In this document: piece by piece, positions 33,722 to 42,594 of the stretch
Layout: each line of letters starts with the position of its first letter
Position numbering within the stretch: position 1 is the stretch's first letter
DNA from: Nocardia asiatica NBRC 100129
Lineage (GTDB): Bacteria > Actinomycetota > Actinomycetes > Mycobacteriales > Mycobacteriaceae
DNA length: 64,000 bases
Reading direction: 5' to 3'
Assembly: GCF_000308415.1 (NCBI RefSeq)
Contig: NZ_BAFS01000250.1
Span: forward strand, 1-64,000
Notes under the pieces: generated by a model
What the model was told of the DNA's origin: nothing
Database searches by the model: none
Seen by the model: the letters and a program-made list of their open reading frames with translations, nothing else
Translations under genes and position numbers: made by a program

Positions 33722-36700
33722 TCACCCGCCCGCAGTTGCTCGACTGAGTAGACGTGCCGTTGCCTCACTACAGAAGGGCTTCCAGGCTATCCGGCGATCA
33801 TATGGCAAGGCCAGCAACAAGGCGCGGATTGCTGTCGTCCACGTGTGCACTACGGGCGCATTTGGTTCGCTGAGAGCGTTTAGCGCTCCTACGAGCGCCC
33901 CGAGTCGGACATCAGTCGCAGACTTATGAAACTGCAATGCTACTTCAAGTAGTGGGTGCCGATGCGCCTTTGCAGCAGCGACTATAGCGGAATATACAGC
34001 AGGATCACCTTCTGCTGCATAGCATAAACCGAGCGCTAGGCTTCCGACCCCATCTGCGTCGAGCTGGTCAGTTTGTATGAGGTTCGCGGCGAATGATATG
34101 AGCTGGGGGCCACCTATGATCAGACAGTCTCCAATGTATCGAGCATCGAGACGCCCCCTGAGCGCCAGTTGGGTCAGCGCGCCCAGGGCATCAATTACCG
34201 GTTGTTTGAACAGTTGAGGATCATCGCGCACCGCAGCCAGTGCTTTGGCGAGCATAGGGCTCGCTGGGTTCAAATTGGCCGCCAGCCATTCAAGGTCATC
34301 TGTCGGTTCTGGGCGTTCTCTTTGTCTTGCGGCCACTGCCCGTTGCAAAGCTGACTCAATCCACGGCACGGTTGCCGCGATAACCTCTAGCAACGCCATA
34401 ATCTGGCGTTTCATACCCAGATCCGGATCGTCCCGCAAAAGCCGAAGCAGTGTGCCGAAGCCTTCGCGGTCGAGATCGTTGCGATACCACACGCCGACAC
34501 CGTGCGCTGCCGTTCGTCTGATACGGGGGTCATCGTCGCCGAGCAGTTTGCCGAATACCTGTCTCGCGGTGGGGCTCCTGGTCCATGCCAGGGCCTCGCA
34601 CAGCTGATGGGAGTCCGGAGCAGCACGGTATCGTTGTGCGAGGAGATCGACCGACTCATTGTCGAGTTCACTCATGACGGGTGCGTCTTCTGCATGAAGC
34701 GGCAGCTCAGCGACAACTCGCCGACGCATCGCTTCGACGGCGCCCGACGGATCGACCGTGAACAGCGCGGCAGCGGCACCTGCCGCAGTAGGGGAGTTCT
34801 GGATTAGCTCTGTGAGTTTCGACCGGCCGGGTTCGCCACTCCAGGCGATCGCAGTCCACGCGCCGTGGCTGGGTCCGACCTCTTCGATACGCTGGAGAAG
34901 CAGATCGACGATCTCTTTCGGATTCGCCTCAGGAACCAGCGCCAGCACACGCCCGAGGTGGGGGGCGGAAATGATGCCCACCTCGTGAAGTCGCCAGATC
35001 CGGCGGATCACCGCATTCCGAGCATCTGGGTCTGGTGGAAGCCCTCCGGCTGCAGCTGCATACACAGTGGCGAACCAACCAAGCCCATCGTCGTCGCTGA
35101 GAGCGTGGCGGCGCAGCACAGTGCTGACAGCGCCCTGGCTCCCGGTTGTCACTTCCAGACCGATGGCGAAGTCCAGAACGTTAGCCCATGCCGGATGGAA
35201 CCAGCTCCGGTCACGCAGCACAGAGTCGACGGCGTCGGTCGACAGCGTGGTGAGTCTGGTTGCCGCCAAGTACTCGGCGACGCTCCTGTGTATCCACATG
35301 ACCGGTGCGTCGCCGAGGGCGTCACCGTTGAATGCACCCGGCTGGGTGAGAATGCCGAGCTGACGGATTGGCTCCCAGCTGTAGCTGCGACCCTGTTGCG
35401 GTACCGGTCCGGATCCAGCGAGAACCCTGTCGCAATCTGCAACCTCAACAGCGTCGTGCCAGTTGTCGCTGCTGTTGGCCATTTCCCAAGCGAGATCAGC
35501 AAGGCTAGCCAGATGTGCATTGCGGCGGGCCCGATCTTGTCGGTGGCTGCCCTCCAGGTGCGGTGAATCGGCCTTCCACGCTAGCTGAAGGAATCGGTCA
35601 ACCACTTGGCCGTACAACCCGGCCCGAGTCGGAGCGACGGTGTCGGTCTCGGCCACCCAGGCACAAAATGCGGCGATGAGCGGGACCTGGACAAACCGTC
35701 GCAGTGGTGATTCCGGCGCAATCGCGGGCTCCAGCCGTTTCGTCGGAACCTCCTCTCCGCGTGCATCAAACCACGACGACCACAGGTGCCGAACCTGTGG
35801 CTCGTCGAGTAGACCCAGCGTCATGTACTGCGGTGTCGGGTGATTCGTACGGGGGTCGAACGGATCTTCGTAGCCCGCCCGCCGTGACGTGACGAGCAGG
35901 CGAACGTGGCTAGCGGTCTTGCCGTGCAGCCACCGCAGCGCTTGTCCGAAGGCGGCACGCTGCCCATCGTCGAATATCTCGTCGTAGGCGTCGACCAATA
36001 TGTGGAGAGGTTCGGCCTGCTCGAAGCGACCGAGCAGGAGTTGACGCATAGCCGGTGAGACGGTTACACCTGCTGATGTAAGCCCAGCGCTCGCTGCCGC
36101 AATGACCGCTTGCTCGCCACCCACGGCGATCCGCCACTGTCGTGCAAGATCAGCGGCGTGCACCACGATCGGGATGACGATGTCTTTTGGTTCATCACCT
36201 CGCTCGAATGCCTCATTGGCGCCGTGACAGAGTGTCAGCGCATGGTGTCTTAACAACCAAGTCTTGCCGAAGCCTGCGTCCGCCAACACGATCGCGACCG
36301 GCACTTCGGTGATCGCCTGCCGCCACCCAACGTCCCCTGCCAAGTCAGGCGAAGCATCGTCGTAGGCGGCGAACGCGTCGTGTTCGGTTGGTGGCCTCTT
36401 GTTGATAGAGACCGAGCGCAGTTCGAAGCCGTTCGAAATATCTACAAACGGTAGCCATCTCGCCGTGACGGACAGCGCACCCTGGAGCTCCGACAGGTAG
36501 CGCGGAAGAGGGGCTTCATACAGGCCCCGATCCCCCTCGACCAACATCGACTCGCGCCGCTCGAGCTTCTGCGCCTTTTTTGCCTCTTTAAGCCTCGCCG
36601 CCGCGTCCATCAGGAGTTGCCGGTAGCCCGTGAGTCCGAAATCGACCCTCAATGCGGTTTCACCAGCACCGATCGGAGGATTCATACCGAGGTCATCAAT

Positions 36701-36925
36701 CTTCCGGCATGTGTTGAAGGTTGGAGCCTTCCAGGCTGACTTGTCGCCGTCCGAGCCGACCTTGCGGATCGTCGAGCTGCCCAGGCCCGTGTGGTTGGCG
36801 ATTTCCCCGGACGTGTAGTGCTCCAACAGTTGCTCGTAGGCGTTGAAGGTTGCATTTTTCAGCTCGCGGAAGCGCCGATCGTAGTGCGCTTCGGCCTGCT
36901 CCAACTCATCGTCTGCCGACCCCAC
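33722..36925 (-). CDS. NACHT/STAND NTPase with C-terminal repeat region
   Basis: A 1067-residue signal-transduction ATPase. The N-terminus (1-130) holds a charged helical region with a small HTH-like stretch (TSGEIANHTGLGSSTIRKV). Walker A is ADAGFGKT at about 215-222 and the NACHT-type Walker B is LHILVDAYDEI at about 307-317, with a sensor region VRLLVTSRRAGYEDPF following. The C-terminal ~450 residues are alpha-solenoid (HEAT-like) repeats, e.g. DDPRIRRTAAHGVG. Bacterial NACHT proteins of this layout act in anti-phage defence. No fused effector domain is recognised. I chose the GTG at 36925 with GAGG upstream, since a longer frame would overlap the divergent gene's promoter. Confidence 0.8.
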   Translation of the reverse strand: MGSADDELEQAEAHYDRRFRELKNATFNAYEQLLEHYTSGEIANHTGLGSSTIRKVGSDGDKSAWKAPTFNTCRKIDDLGMNPPIGAGETALRVDFGLTGYRQLLMDAAARLKEAKKAQKLERRESMLVEGDRGLYEAPLPRYLSELQGALSVTARWLPFVDISNGFELRSVSINKRPPTEHDAFAAYDDASPDLAGDVGWRQAITEVPVAIVLADAGFGKTWLLRHHALTLCHGANEAFERGDEPKDIVIPIVVHAADLARQWRIAVGGEQAVIAAASAGLTSAGVTVSPAMRQLLLGRFEQAEPLHILVDAYDEIFDDGQRAAFGQALRWLHGKTASHVRLLVTSRRAGYEDPFDPRTNHPTPQYMTLGLLDEPQVRHLWSSWFDARGEEVPTKRLEPAIAPESPLRRFVQVPLIAAFCAWVAETDTVAPTRAGLYGQVVDRFLQLAWKADSPHLEGSHRQDRARRNAHLASLADLAWEMANSSDNWHDAVEVADCDRVLAGSGPVPQQGRSYSWEPIRQLGILTQPGAFNGDALGDAPVMWIHRSVAEYLAATRLTTLSTDAVDSVLRDRSWFHPAWANVLDFAIGLEVTTGSQGAVSTVLRRHALSDDDGLGWFATVYAAAAGGLPPDPDARNAVIRRIWRLHEVGIISAPHLGRVLALVPEANPKEIVDLLLQRIEEVGPSHGAWTAIAWSGEPGRSKLTELIQNSPTAAGAAAALFTVDPSGAVEAMRRRVVAELPLHAEDAPVMSELDNESVDLLAQRYRAAPDSHQLCEALAWTRSPTARQVFGKLLGDDDPRIRRTAAHGVGVWYRNDLDREGFGTLLRLLRDDPDLGMKRQIMALLEVIAATVPWIESALQRAVAARQRERPEPTDDLEWLAANLNPASPMLAKALAAVRDDPQLFKQPVIDALGALTQLALRGRLDARYIGDCLIIGGPQLISFAANLIQTDQLDADGVGSLALGLCYAAEGDPAVYSAIVAAAKAHRHPLLEVALQFHKSATDVRLGALVGALNALSEPNAPVVHTWTTAIRALLLALPYDRRIAWKPFCSEATARLLSRATAGG

Positions 36926-37024
36926 CGATGTCGCCTCGATTCTGCCCTGTAGAAGATGCCGCGGCCATGGTGGCACAACCGCCGTCAATGCCGCGGACGA
37001 ACGACGATGGCCGAGCAGAAACCC

Positions 37025-37089
37025 GTTCTGGCCAGGCGGAACAGCACGGAACACGCTGTGACATCGCTCCATCCAAATCGGAAGGAGCA
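37025..37089 (+). repeat. Duplicated 65-bp promoter/leader, copy A
   Basis: Partner of 32124-32188 on the other strand. The arms GTTC...GAAC around GGCCAGG and the GGAACA direct repeats look like regulator sites. The sequence ends with GGAAGGAGCA, two bases before the ATG at 37092. Confidence 0.85.
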
Positions 37090-37091
37090 TC

Positions 37092-38234
37092 ATGCACAGC
37101 GCCAGCCAGACGGCAGTGGGCCGAATCAAGCTGTGGCCGTATGCGACACACGTCGCCGCTGGGGGCATCGACCACACCCAGTTCGATCTCGACCGCCTGA
37201 CCTTCGACATATTCGCGGCGTCGTTCCGCATCGACACGCCAGAAAAGGCCCAGGCACTCCTCGACTCGTACCAGTGGGCCAAGACCTACCTGGCGCCGTT
37301 CGTCGTCAAGCTCGTCATCGACATGGCACCCGCATTGCTCAACGCCGTGGCCAGGAACCCGCGGGCAAAGATCGTCTTCCTCGGCAGAGACGGCTTCGTG
37401 TTCGGCTACGCCCTCAGCATCCTGCTGCCGAAGTTCTACGCCGCCCACTGCACGACAATGTACCTGTCGAGGTCCTTGGTGAACGCCGCACTGCGGGAAC
37501 TTGAGGAGTACGAGGGCAAGTCGTTCGCGGGCATCAGAGAATTCCGCAAACGCGCTGCGGCCGAGAGTGATCCGCGCGGGGCCTGGCGAAGGCTCACCGC
37601 ATACTTCATCGACCAAGGGATTGACATCGGGGCGGAAGGGTCCGAGATCCACGTCGTCGACACCGGGCTGAAGGGCAGCATCCAGGAGATGCTGGCAGCG
37701 GCATACCCACAGACGAGGTTTTTCGGACACTACGCGTTTTACGCGGAATCACCGGCCGATCCGCATCCGCGCAGCAAGAAGGGGTATGCCCTTCATCTTG
37801 ATGTTGAGCATGGCAGCGACGGCAATGCAATCCGCGACGGCCTGCCCACCGATCCTGGACAGACATTCCTACACCATCAGGCTATCGTCGCCGTAGAGGG
37901 CGCGGTCCAAGGCAGCCATCTCAGTCCGTCAAGCTACGGACTGAATGGCAAACCTCTTCTGACACGGCAGCGACACGATGCAAGCAATCTGAGCGGGGCA
38001 CGCCTGAGCCTTGTTGACATCCAACCCGCAGACCCACAATTACGAGAGGGGATCCGCAGCATAACTGTCGTTGGGATTTGCCAGCATGCCAGAACGCTGC
38101 TCTTACACGCGTCCGCGGCAGGACCAAGTTGGATTACGGGCGCACAGACCAGCAGATGGTACGTCGACCTTATTCATCGAACGGACGAACTCCGCAATCA
38201 AATGTGGACACATATGAACTGCTGTGAAGCATAG
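37092..38234 (+). CDS. COG5610-like (HAD-related) protein, first cargo gene
   Basis: A 380-residue cytoplasmic protein. Around residues 94-125 it reads IVFLGRDGFVFGYALSILLP then TTMYLSRSLVNAALRE, and around 185 IHVVDTGLKGSIQEML. This RDG(F/Y)...YLSR...D-x-G pattern is reminiscent of COG5610 predicted hydrolases of the HAD group that accompany glycosyltransferases. I am not certain of the family. GGAAGGAG lies before the ATG. Its promoter is the duplicated 65-bp sequence, and it is divergent from the NACHT gene. It could belong either to the cargo pathway or to the preceding defence-like set. Confidence 0.55.
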   Translation: MHSASQTAVGRIKLWPYATHVAAGGIDHTQFDLDRLTFDIFAASFRIDTPEKAQALLDSYQWAKTYLAPFVVKLVIDMAPALLNAVARNPRAKIVFLGRDGFVFGYALSILLPKFYAAHCTTMYLSRSLVNAALRELEEYEGKSFAGIREFRKRAAAESDPRGAWRRLTAYFIDQGIDIGAEGSEIHVVDTGLKGSIQEMLAAAYPQTRFFGHYAFYAESPADPHPRSKKGYALHLDVEHGSDGNAIRDGLPTDPGQTFLHHQAIVAVEGAVQGSHLSPSSYGLNGKPLLTRQRHDASNLSGARLSLVDIQPADPQLREGIRSITVVGICQHARTLLLHASAAGPSWITGAQTSRWYVDLIHRTDELRNQMWTHMNCCEA

Positions 38235-38269
38235 ATCAGTCAAACCGCAAGAATGGACCCGCCTGTTTA

Positions 38270-38305
38270 CCCTGGCCGCTGCAGAGACCCAACTGACGGC
38301 CAGGG
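38270..38305 (+). promoter_or_regulatory. Hairpin 1 upstream of the ABC operon
   Basis: CCCTGGCC (38270-38277) pairs with GGCCAGGG (38298-38305), a 20-base loop between. It may terminate the upstream gene or be part of a leader; there is no T run. Confidence 0.4.
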
Positions 38306-38361
38306 AGTCTGACGCGGGCGACACGCACGGACATGCCCCCGCAAGCTATCGACAGTGAGTA

Positions 38362-38391
38362 GCACCGGCGTGCGTTGACCGTCGCCGGTGC
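38362..38391 (+). promoter_or_regulatory. Hairpin 2 upstream of the ABC operon
   Basis: GCACCGGCG (38362-38370) pairs perfectly with CGCCGGTGC (38383-38391). Lies 72 bases before the GTG of the substrate-binding gene. Confidence 0.4.
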
Positions 38392-38463
38392 CCATAGACC
38401 GCCGACGACAGCGGACAACCTCTGCCCGACGTACAACTAGTCCATTCGTGTAAGGAGGACGCT

Positions 38464-39468
38464 GTGCGGCAAAGGTTCCGATCGCCTTTAATATTTATCG
38501 CGTTAGCAGTACTTTCTGGGGCTACCGCCTGCACCAGAGCGGAAAACATGGAGCCGCAATCATCAGGCGCCGCTTCTGCAAATCCATGCAGGAACATCGC
38601 GGTGTTTCAGATTGCAGACGCGAAGGTAATCACCGAGGCGGTAGACGGAACCAAAGCCGGTCTGTTCGAAACAGCCGGGCTCGACCCAGACCGGGTAAGT
38701 TTCCGCACCGTAAGCGCCCAGGGCGATGCGGGGAACGTTGAAAGTATCGCCAAGTCTCTCAGCACTAGTGATGCGGATATATTCTTTGTCGTAGGCACAT
38801 CCGCCACCATTGCACTCGGTCATCTTGAGAAGCGGCGTCCCATCATAACAATTGGAATGGCCGACCCCGTAGCCGCCAAAATTGCAACCACGCTAGACGC
38901 GCCGGGTAGAAATATTACCGGCAGTACCGACTACGTCGGACCCGGTGTGCAACTAGACGAGATACTCAAGGTCGCACCGAGGCCCAAAACGATAGGTACG
39001 ATATTCGATCCCTCCCAACCCAATGCGGTGAAGTGGGTGCGGGAGTTCGAGTCTGCAGCCAATGTCAACAACATTGCGTTCATTCAACGTCCCGCCACTG
39101 GTACGGGCGATATAGGGATAGCCGCTCGATCCTTGGTCGGCAAGGTAGATGCGTTGATCATCGGAAATGACGCGAATACACTCGCCGGTGTCACGTCTAT
39201 TGCTTCAACCGCCATGCAGTCCAAGATCCCCCTCTATCTCGACGGCGGGGACATCTCGACGCCGGGTGTATTCGCCACCGTCGGGCCGAAACACTACGAT
39301 GTGGGCAAACTAGCTGGCCGAAACGCGGGCCTGGTCTGCAGAGGGGCGAATCCGGCATCTATACCTTTCGGAAGGCCGCCGAATGTCGTTTGGGGAATAA
39401 ACGCAGAGACCATGAAGGTTCTCGGCCTCACGGTCCCGCCCGAAATTATTCAAGCCGCAACCAGGTGA
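38464..39468 (+). CDS. ABC transporter substrate-binding lipoprotein (TrpX-like, ABC_sub_bind)
   Basis: A 334-residue extracytoplasmic receptor. Residues 6-21 are a signal peptide ending in the lipobox-like SGATAC, with Cys about 21 as the lipidated residue. The mature part follows the ABC_sub_bind (PF04392) pattern: IAVFQIADAKVI, DIFFVVGTSATIAL, PIITIGMADPVAAKI, NITGSTDYVG, IGTIFDPSQPNAV, and near the end ATVGPKHYDVGKLAGRNAGLV. Members next to this type of permease/ATPase in Firmicutes (TrpXYZ) are linked to tryptophan uptake. The start is a GTG with AAGGAGG upstream. First gene of the importer operon. Confidence 0.85.
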   Translation: MRQRFRSPLIFIALAVLSGATACTRAENMEPQSSGAASANPCRNIAVFQIADAKVITEAVDGTKAGLFETAGLDPDRVSFRTVSAQGDAGNVESIAKSLSTSDADIFFVVGTSATIALGHLEKRRPIITIGMADPVAAKIATTLDAPGRNITGSTDYVGPGVQLDEILKVAPRPKTIGTIFDPSQPNAVKWVREFESAANVNNIAFIQRPATGTGDIGIAARSLVGKVDALIIGNDANTLAGVTSIASTAMQSKIPLYLDGGDISTPGVFATVGPKHYDVGKLAGRNAGLVCRGANPASIPFGRPPNVVWGINAETMKVLGLTVPPEIIQAATR

Positions 39469-39507
39469 TCTAGTGGTCATCGGAATCTCCGCAAGGATCA
39501 GAACACA

Positions 39508-40455
39508 GTGCAGATAATAATCGATGCGGTCGTAACAGGGCTGCCGCTGATCCTATCGTCGATGGGGATATACCTGGTATTTGTGATGCGAAGAGACTTC
39601 GACCTGACCGTCGAAGCGAGCTTCACACTAGGCGGCGCTACAACCGCGGTTCTCATCGCGGGCGGCATGCCAGTCCCCCTCGCAATGCTCATCGCTGCAG
39701 CGGTGGCAGGACTGATGGGCGCTTTGACAGCCGCGCTGCACGTCACTCTTCAGATACCAATTATCCTCGCTGGACTCACGGTGTCGATCGGCTTTTACAC
39801 TCTCAACCTGCGCATCCTTGGTAGCCCAACGGTATCCCTCGCCGGTTCAAACACTATTTTTACCTATACCCAAGCGACAGCACCGCGGGCGTCGGACCTG
39901 CTCACCATTGCCCTCTTGGCGCCAGCCACGGTTACTGTCCTTGCGGTTCTAGCAGTCTTTCTCAAAACCGACCTCGGCCTTGCGCTGAGAAGCTCTGGGA
40001 CCAATCCCCTGATGGCACGGAGCTATGGTGTCAACCAGACGCTCGCTACGGTTCTCTCATTGGTCATCGCAAACGTTCTGGTCGGCCTCAGCGGCTCTGT
40101 TGTGGTCCAGAGCCAAGGGTTCGCCGATATTAATATGGGAAATGGGACGTTACTCGCAGGCATTGGCGCGATCCTTTTGGGCGAAGTTATCATCCGACGA
40201 CCCGGGCCGAGCGTCCTGCGCGCCATTCTCGCGGTGCTAATCGGCACGATCATCTACCGGTTGATTATCAGCTCAGCACTAGCCATGGGACTCCGCGCGT
40301 CCGATTTGAAGGCTGTTACAGCACTGACCTTGATCGCCGTCTTCAGCACACGCGCCGCGGCCGGCGCTCTATTGAAACAGCATTCGATACGGAGTTATCG
40401 CCGATCCCGGGCCAATCTGCGTCGCTTGCCGGACAAGGAACACAGTAATGCTTGA
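39508..40455 (+). CDS. ABC transporter permease (TrpY-like)
   Basis: A 315-residue membrane protein of the BPD_transp_2 family with eight to ten hydrophobic segments, e.g. GLPLILSSMGIYLVFVM, LAMLIAAAVAGLMGALTAAL, ILAGLTVSIGFYTLNL, LATVLSLVIANVLVGLSGSVV. The loop LGLALRSSGTNPLMARSYGVN is the conserved coupling region of this permease class. It follows the receptor gene by 39 bases and overlaps the ATPase gene by 8. The start is a GTG; AAGGA lies about 15 bases upstream, so an internal start is possible. Confidence 0.85.
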   Translation: MQIIIDAVVTGLPLILSSMGIYLVFVMRRDFDLTVEASFTLGGATTAVLIAGGMPVPLAMLIAAAVAGLMGALTAALHVTLQIPIILAGLTVSIGFYTLNLRILGSPTVSLAGSNTIFTYTQATAPRASDLLTIALLAPATVTVLAVLAVFLKTDLGLALRSSGTNPLMARSYGVNQTLATVLSLVIANVLVGLSGSVVVQSQGFADINMGNGTLLAGIGAILLGEVIIRRPGPSVLRAILAVLIGTIIYRLIISSALAMGLRASDLKAVTALTLIAVFSTRAAAGALLKQHSIRSYRRSRANLRRLPDKEHSNA

Positions 40456-41299
40456 GCTTGATGAAATCTCAGTGGTTCACAATCTCGGCGAGGCCAACCA
40501 GTCGACCGCCCTTAGCGATGTCACACTTACTATTCCTGAAAACCAGTTCGTCACCGTCGTAGGTTCGAACGGGGCGGGCAAGAGTTCGCTTGTGAAAGTA
40601 ATTGCGGGGTCGGTGCAACCAGCAACCGGGACCGTCAAGATTCACGGCACTGACGTAACCAGTCAACCAGATTATCGGCGGGCTGGAATGGTGGCACATG
40701 TTTTCGACAACCCAGAGAACGGGACCATCTCGGAACTCAGCATCGAAGAGAACATGGCGCTTGCAATCCGTCGAGGAGGACACCGCGGTCTCCGGCGAGC
40801 AGTAACGTCCGCAAGGCGCGCAACAATGCGTGAGGCACTGTCTACATTGGGTCTCGGGCTGGAGAACCGTCTTGCAGACCGTGCGGGGCTCCTTTCGGCC
40901 GGCCAACGACAAAGCCTCACGATGGTGATGGCGACACTATCCCAGCCCACGGTACTTCTCTTGGACGAGCATGTTGCGGCCCTTGACCCAAGGACGCAGA
41001 GCCGTGTCCTCGACCTCACCCAAGCAATCGCCAGTCGGCTCGAATGTTCAACGCTCATGGTGACACACAATATGAAGCATGCGTTAGAGATTGGCGACAG
41101 AATGCTCATACTTGCTGACGGACGAATTCTCGGTGACTACACCTCTGATCAAAAGGCTTCGATCTCCGCCGAAGCGCTCTCTCAGAATATTGAGACACTC
41201 AGCGCTACCGAGACCGCCTCTCAGCGACAGTCTTCTCAAGAAGATTCACGGGAGCCTACCCCAGCAGAGCAGCGCAACACACCGATGCGGACCCGGTGA
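40448..41299 (+). CDS. ABC transporter ATP-binding protein (TrpZ-like)
   Basis: A 283-residue nucleotide-binding subunit. Walker A GSNGAGKS is at residues 39-46, the signature motif LSAGQRQS near 145, Walker B VLLLDEHVAALDP near 170 and the switch His in MVTHNMKHAL near 203. The C-terminal ~40 residues are a polar tail unlike typical subunits. With the two preceding genes it forms a complete importer whose type suggests an aromatic amino acid or related substrate. It overlaps the permease gene, so expression is coupled. Confidence 0.88.
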   Translation: MLELDEISVVHNLGEANQSTALSDVTLTIPENQFVTVVGSNGAGKSSLVKVIAGSVQPATGTVKIHGTDVTSQPDYRRAGMVAHVFDNPENGTISELSIEENMALAIRRGGHRGLRRAVTSARRATMREALSTLGLGLENRLADRAGLLSAGQRQSLTMVMATLSQPTVLLLDEHVAALDPRTQSRVLDLTQAIASRLECSTLMVTHNMKHALEIGDRMLILADGRILGDYTSDQKASISAEALSQNIETLSATETASQRQSSQEDSREPTPAEQRNTPMRTR

Positions 41300-41306
41300 A
41301 CATACG

Positions 41307-42545
41307 ATGTCGGTTGTAATTGCAGGCGGAGGTATCGGCGGCCTTGCAGTCGCTCTTGGGATGTTGGACTCCGGAATAGTCAGCGGGTCCAATCTAGTGA
41401 TAGTTGACTCCACGCCCACAGGTAACCGCATACACACGTACACGGACCCGAATGGAATAGTCTGTGAGCTAGGTGCTGGGCGATTCAACCCGTATTTGCA
41501 TCCTGCATTGCACGCGCTAATCGAGCGCTTCAACATTCACACGTCACCATACCGCTATGCGGTTCAACACCGGGCGGGATTCGACGATCTACATAAGTTC
41601 GCGGACCTGGATTTCTCGGAGATGAAACTGGATAATAGTTTTTACTCTGGTTTGGTTCAATGTTTGGGAATGGGAGATGCCGACAGATTTTGTTCGCTCA
41701 CCGGCTACGAGGCGCTTCGCGATCACCGGTTGCCGGCGGCAGCCGGAATAGAGATTGTCGACACTCATCCAGAGGTGTTTCGAGCACACTCCTTCCAACA
41801 TGATTGGCGCCGAGCGACATCAGGTTTCGAACAGCTCACGTCTGAGGTACGCCGATACCTGATAGGTGCAGGGGTGACAATTCTCGAACCCGCCAAACTC
41901 GTTGCAGTGTTCGCCGGTAGAGGACACCTCGAACTTGAGCTCCTTACTCATCGCGGGAGTCGGCGTCACGCGGCAGCGGATCGTCTCGTTTTGGCAATGC
42001 CGCCCGCCGACATGCTGCCGATTCACCTTCCGCTACACCCTGACGCGTTCGACTGGCTCGGTTACGTCGTCAATGTCCCACTGTTCAAAGGATTCTTCAT
42101 TTATGACACATGTTGGTGGAATGACCGCTCCTTGGACGACGCTTGCGTCATAGCCAACAATCAACTGCAGAAGATCTATTTTGACGCTAGGAGGCGGACG
42201 GTGTTCTTCTACTGCGATAGCCAGAACAGCGACTATTGGAACACGCTTCGTGGACGTGGCGAGTCGATATTTCTAGAGACCGTATTCAACGGGATCGAAG
42301 AGGCTGTCGGGTATCGACTTCGGGGACTTAGAGAACCGCGGGAGACCGTCTTCCAGTATTGGCCTGCCGGAGTATCCTACCTTCAGCAAGGGGCGCCCAT
42401 AGACCTCGACGTTTGCACGTTTGTCGCGGAGAACATAGTCCTAAGTTCCGACACCTTCTCCAAAACTCCCGGCTGGATAGAGGGCGCGCTTACCAGCGCG
42501 CAAGCCGCCGTATCAACCACGGGGGACGATTTGGCATCAAAATAG
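41307..42545 (+). CDS. FAD-dependent amine-oxidase-like enzyme
   Basis: A 412-residue flavoprotein. The FAD-binding dinucleotide fold is VIAGGGIGGLAVALG at residues 4-18. A second FAD region lies near the C-terminus (FVAENIVLSSDTFSKTPGWIEGALTSAQAA), as in amine and protoporphyrinogen oxidases. The substrate domain in between is not close to any family I can name. It may oxidise an amino acid or amine intermediate; tryptophan is an attractive guess given the neighbours. It starts seven bases after the ATPase gene in the same operon. AT-rich codon use. Confidence 0.7.
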   Translation: MSVVIAGGGIGGLAVALGMLDSGIVSGSNLVIVDSTPTGNRIHTYTDPNGIVCELGAGRFNPYLHPALHALIERFNIHTSPYRYAVQHRAGFDDLHKFADLDFSEMKLDNSFYSGLVQCLGMGDADRFCSLTGYEALRDHRLPAAAGIEIVDTHPEVFRAHSFQHDWRRATSGFEQLTSEVRRYLIGAGVTILEPAKLVAVFAGRGHLELELLTHRGSRRHAAADRLVLAMPPADMLPIHLPLHPDAFDWLGYVVNVPLFKGFFIYDTCWWNDRSLDDACVIANNQLQKIYFDARRRTVFFYCDSQNSDYWNTLRGRGESIFLETVFNGIEEAVGYRLRGLREPRETVFQYWPAGVSYLQQGAPIDLDVCTFVAENIVLSSDTFSKTPGWIEGALTSAQAAVSTTGDDLASK

Positions 42546-42594
42546 TTTGACAGTACGCACAGACGATTCGTATCCCCTATCCTTAGGAGTCCTT

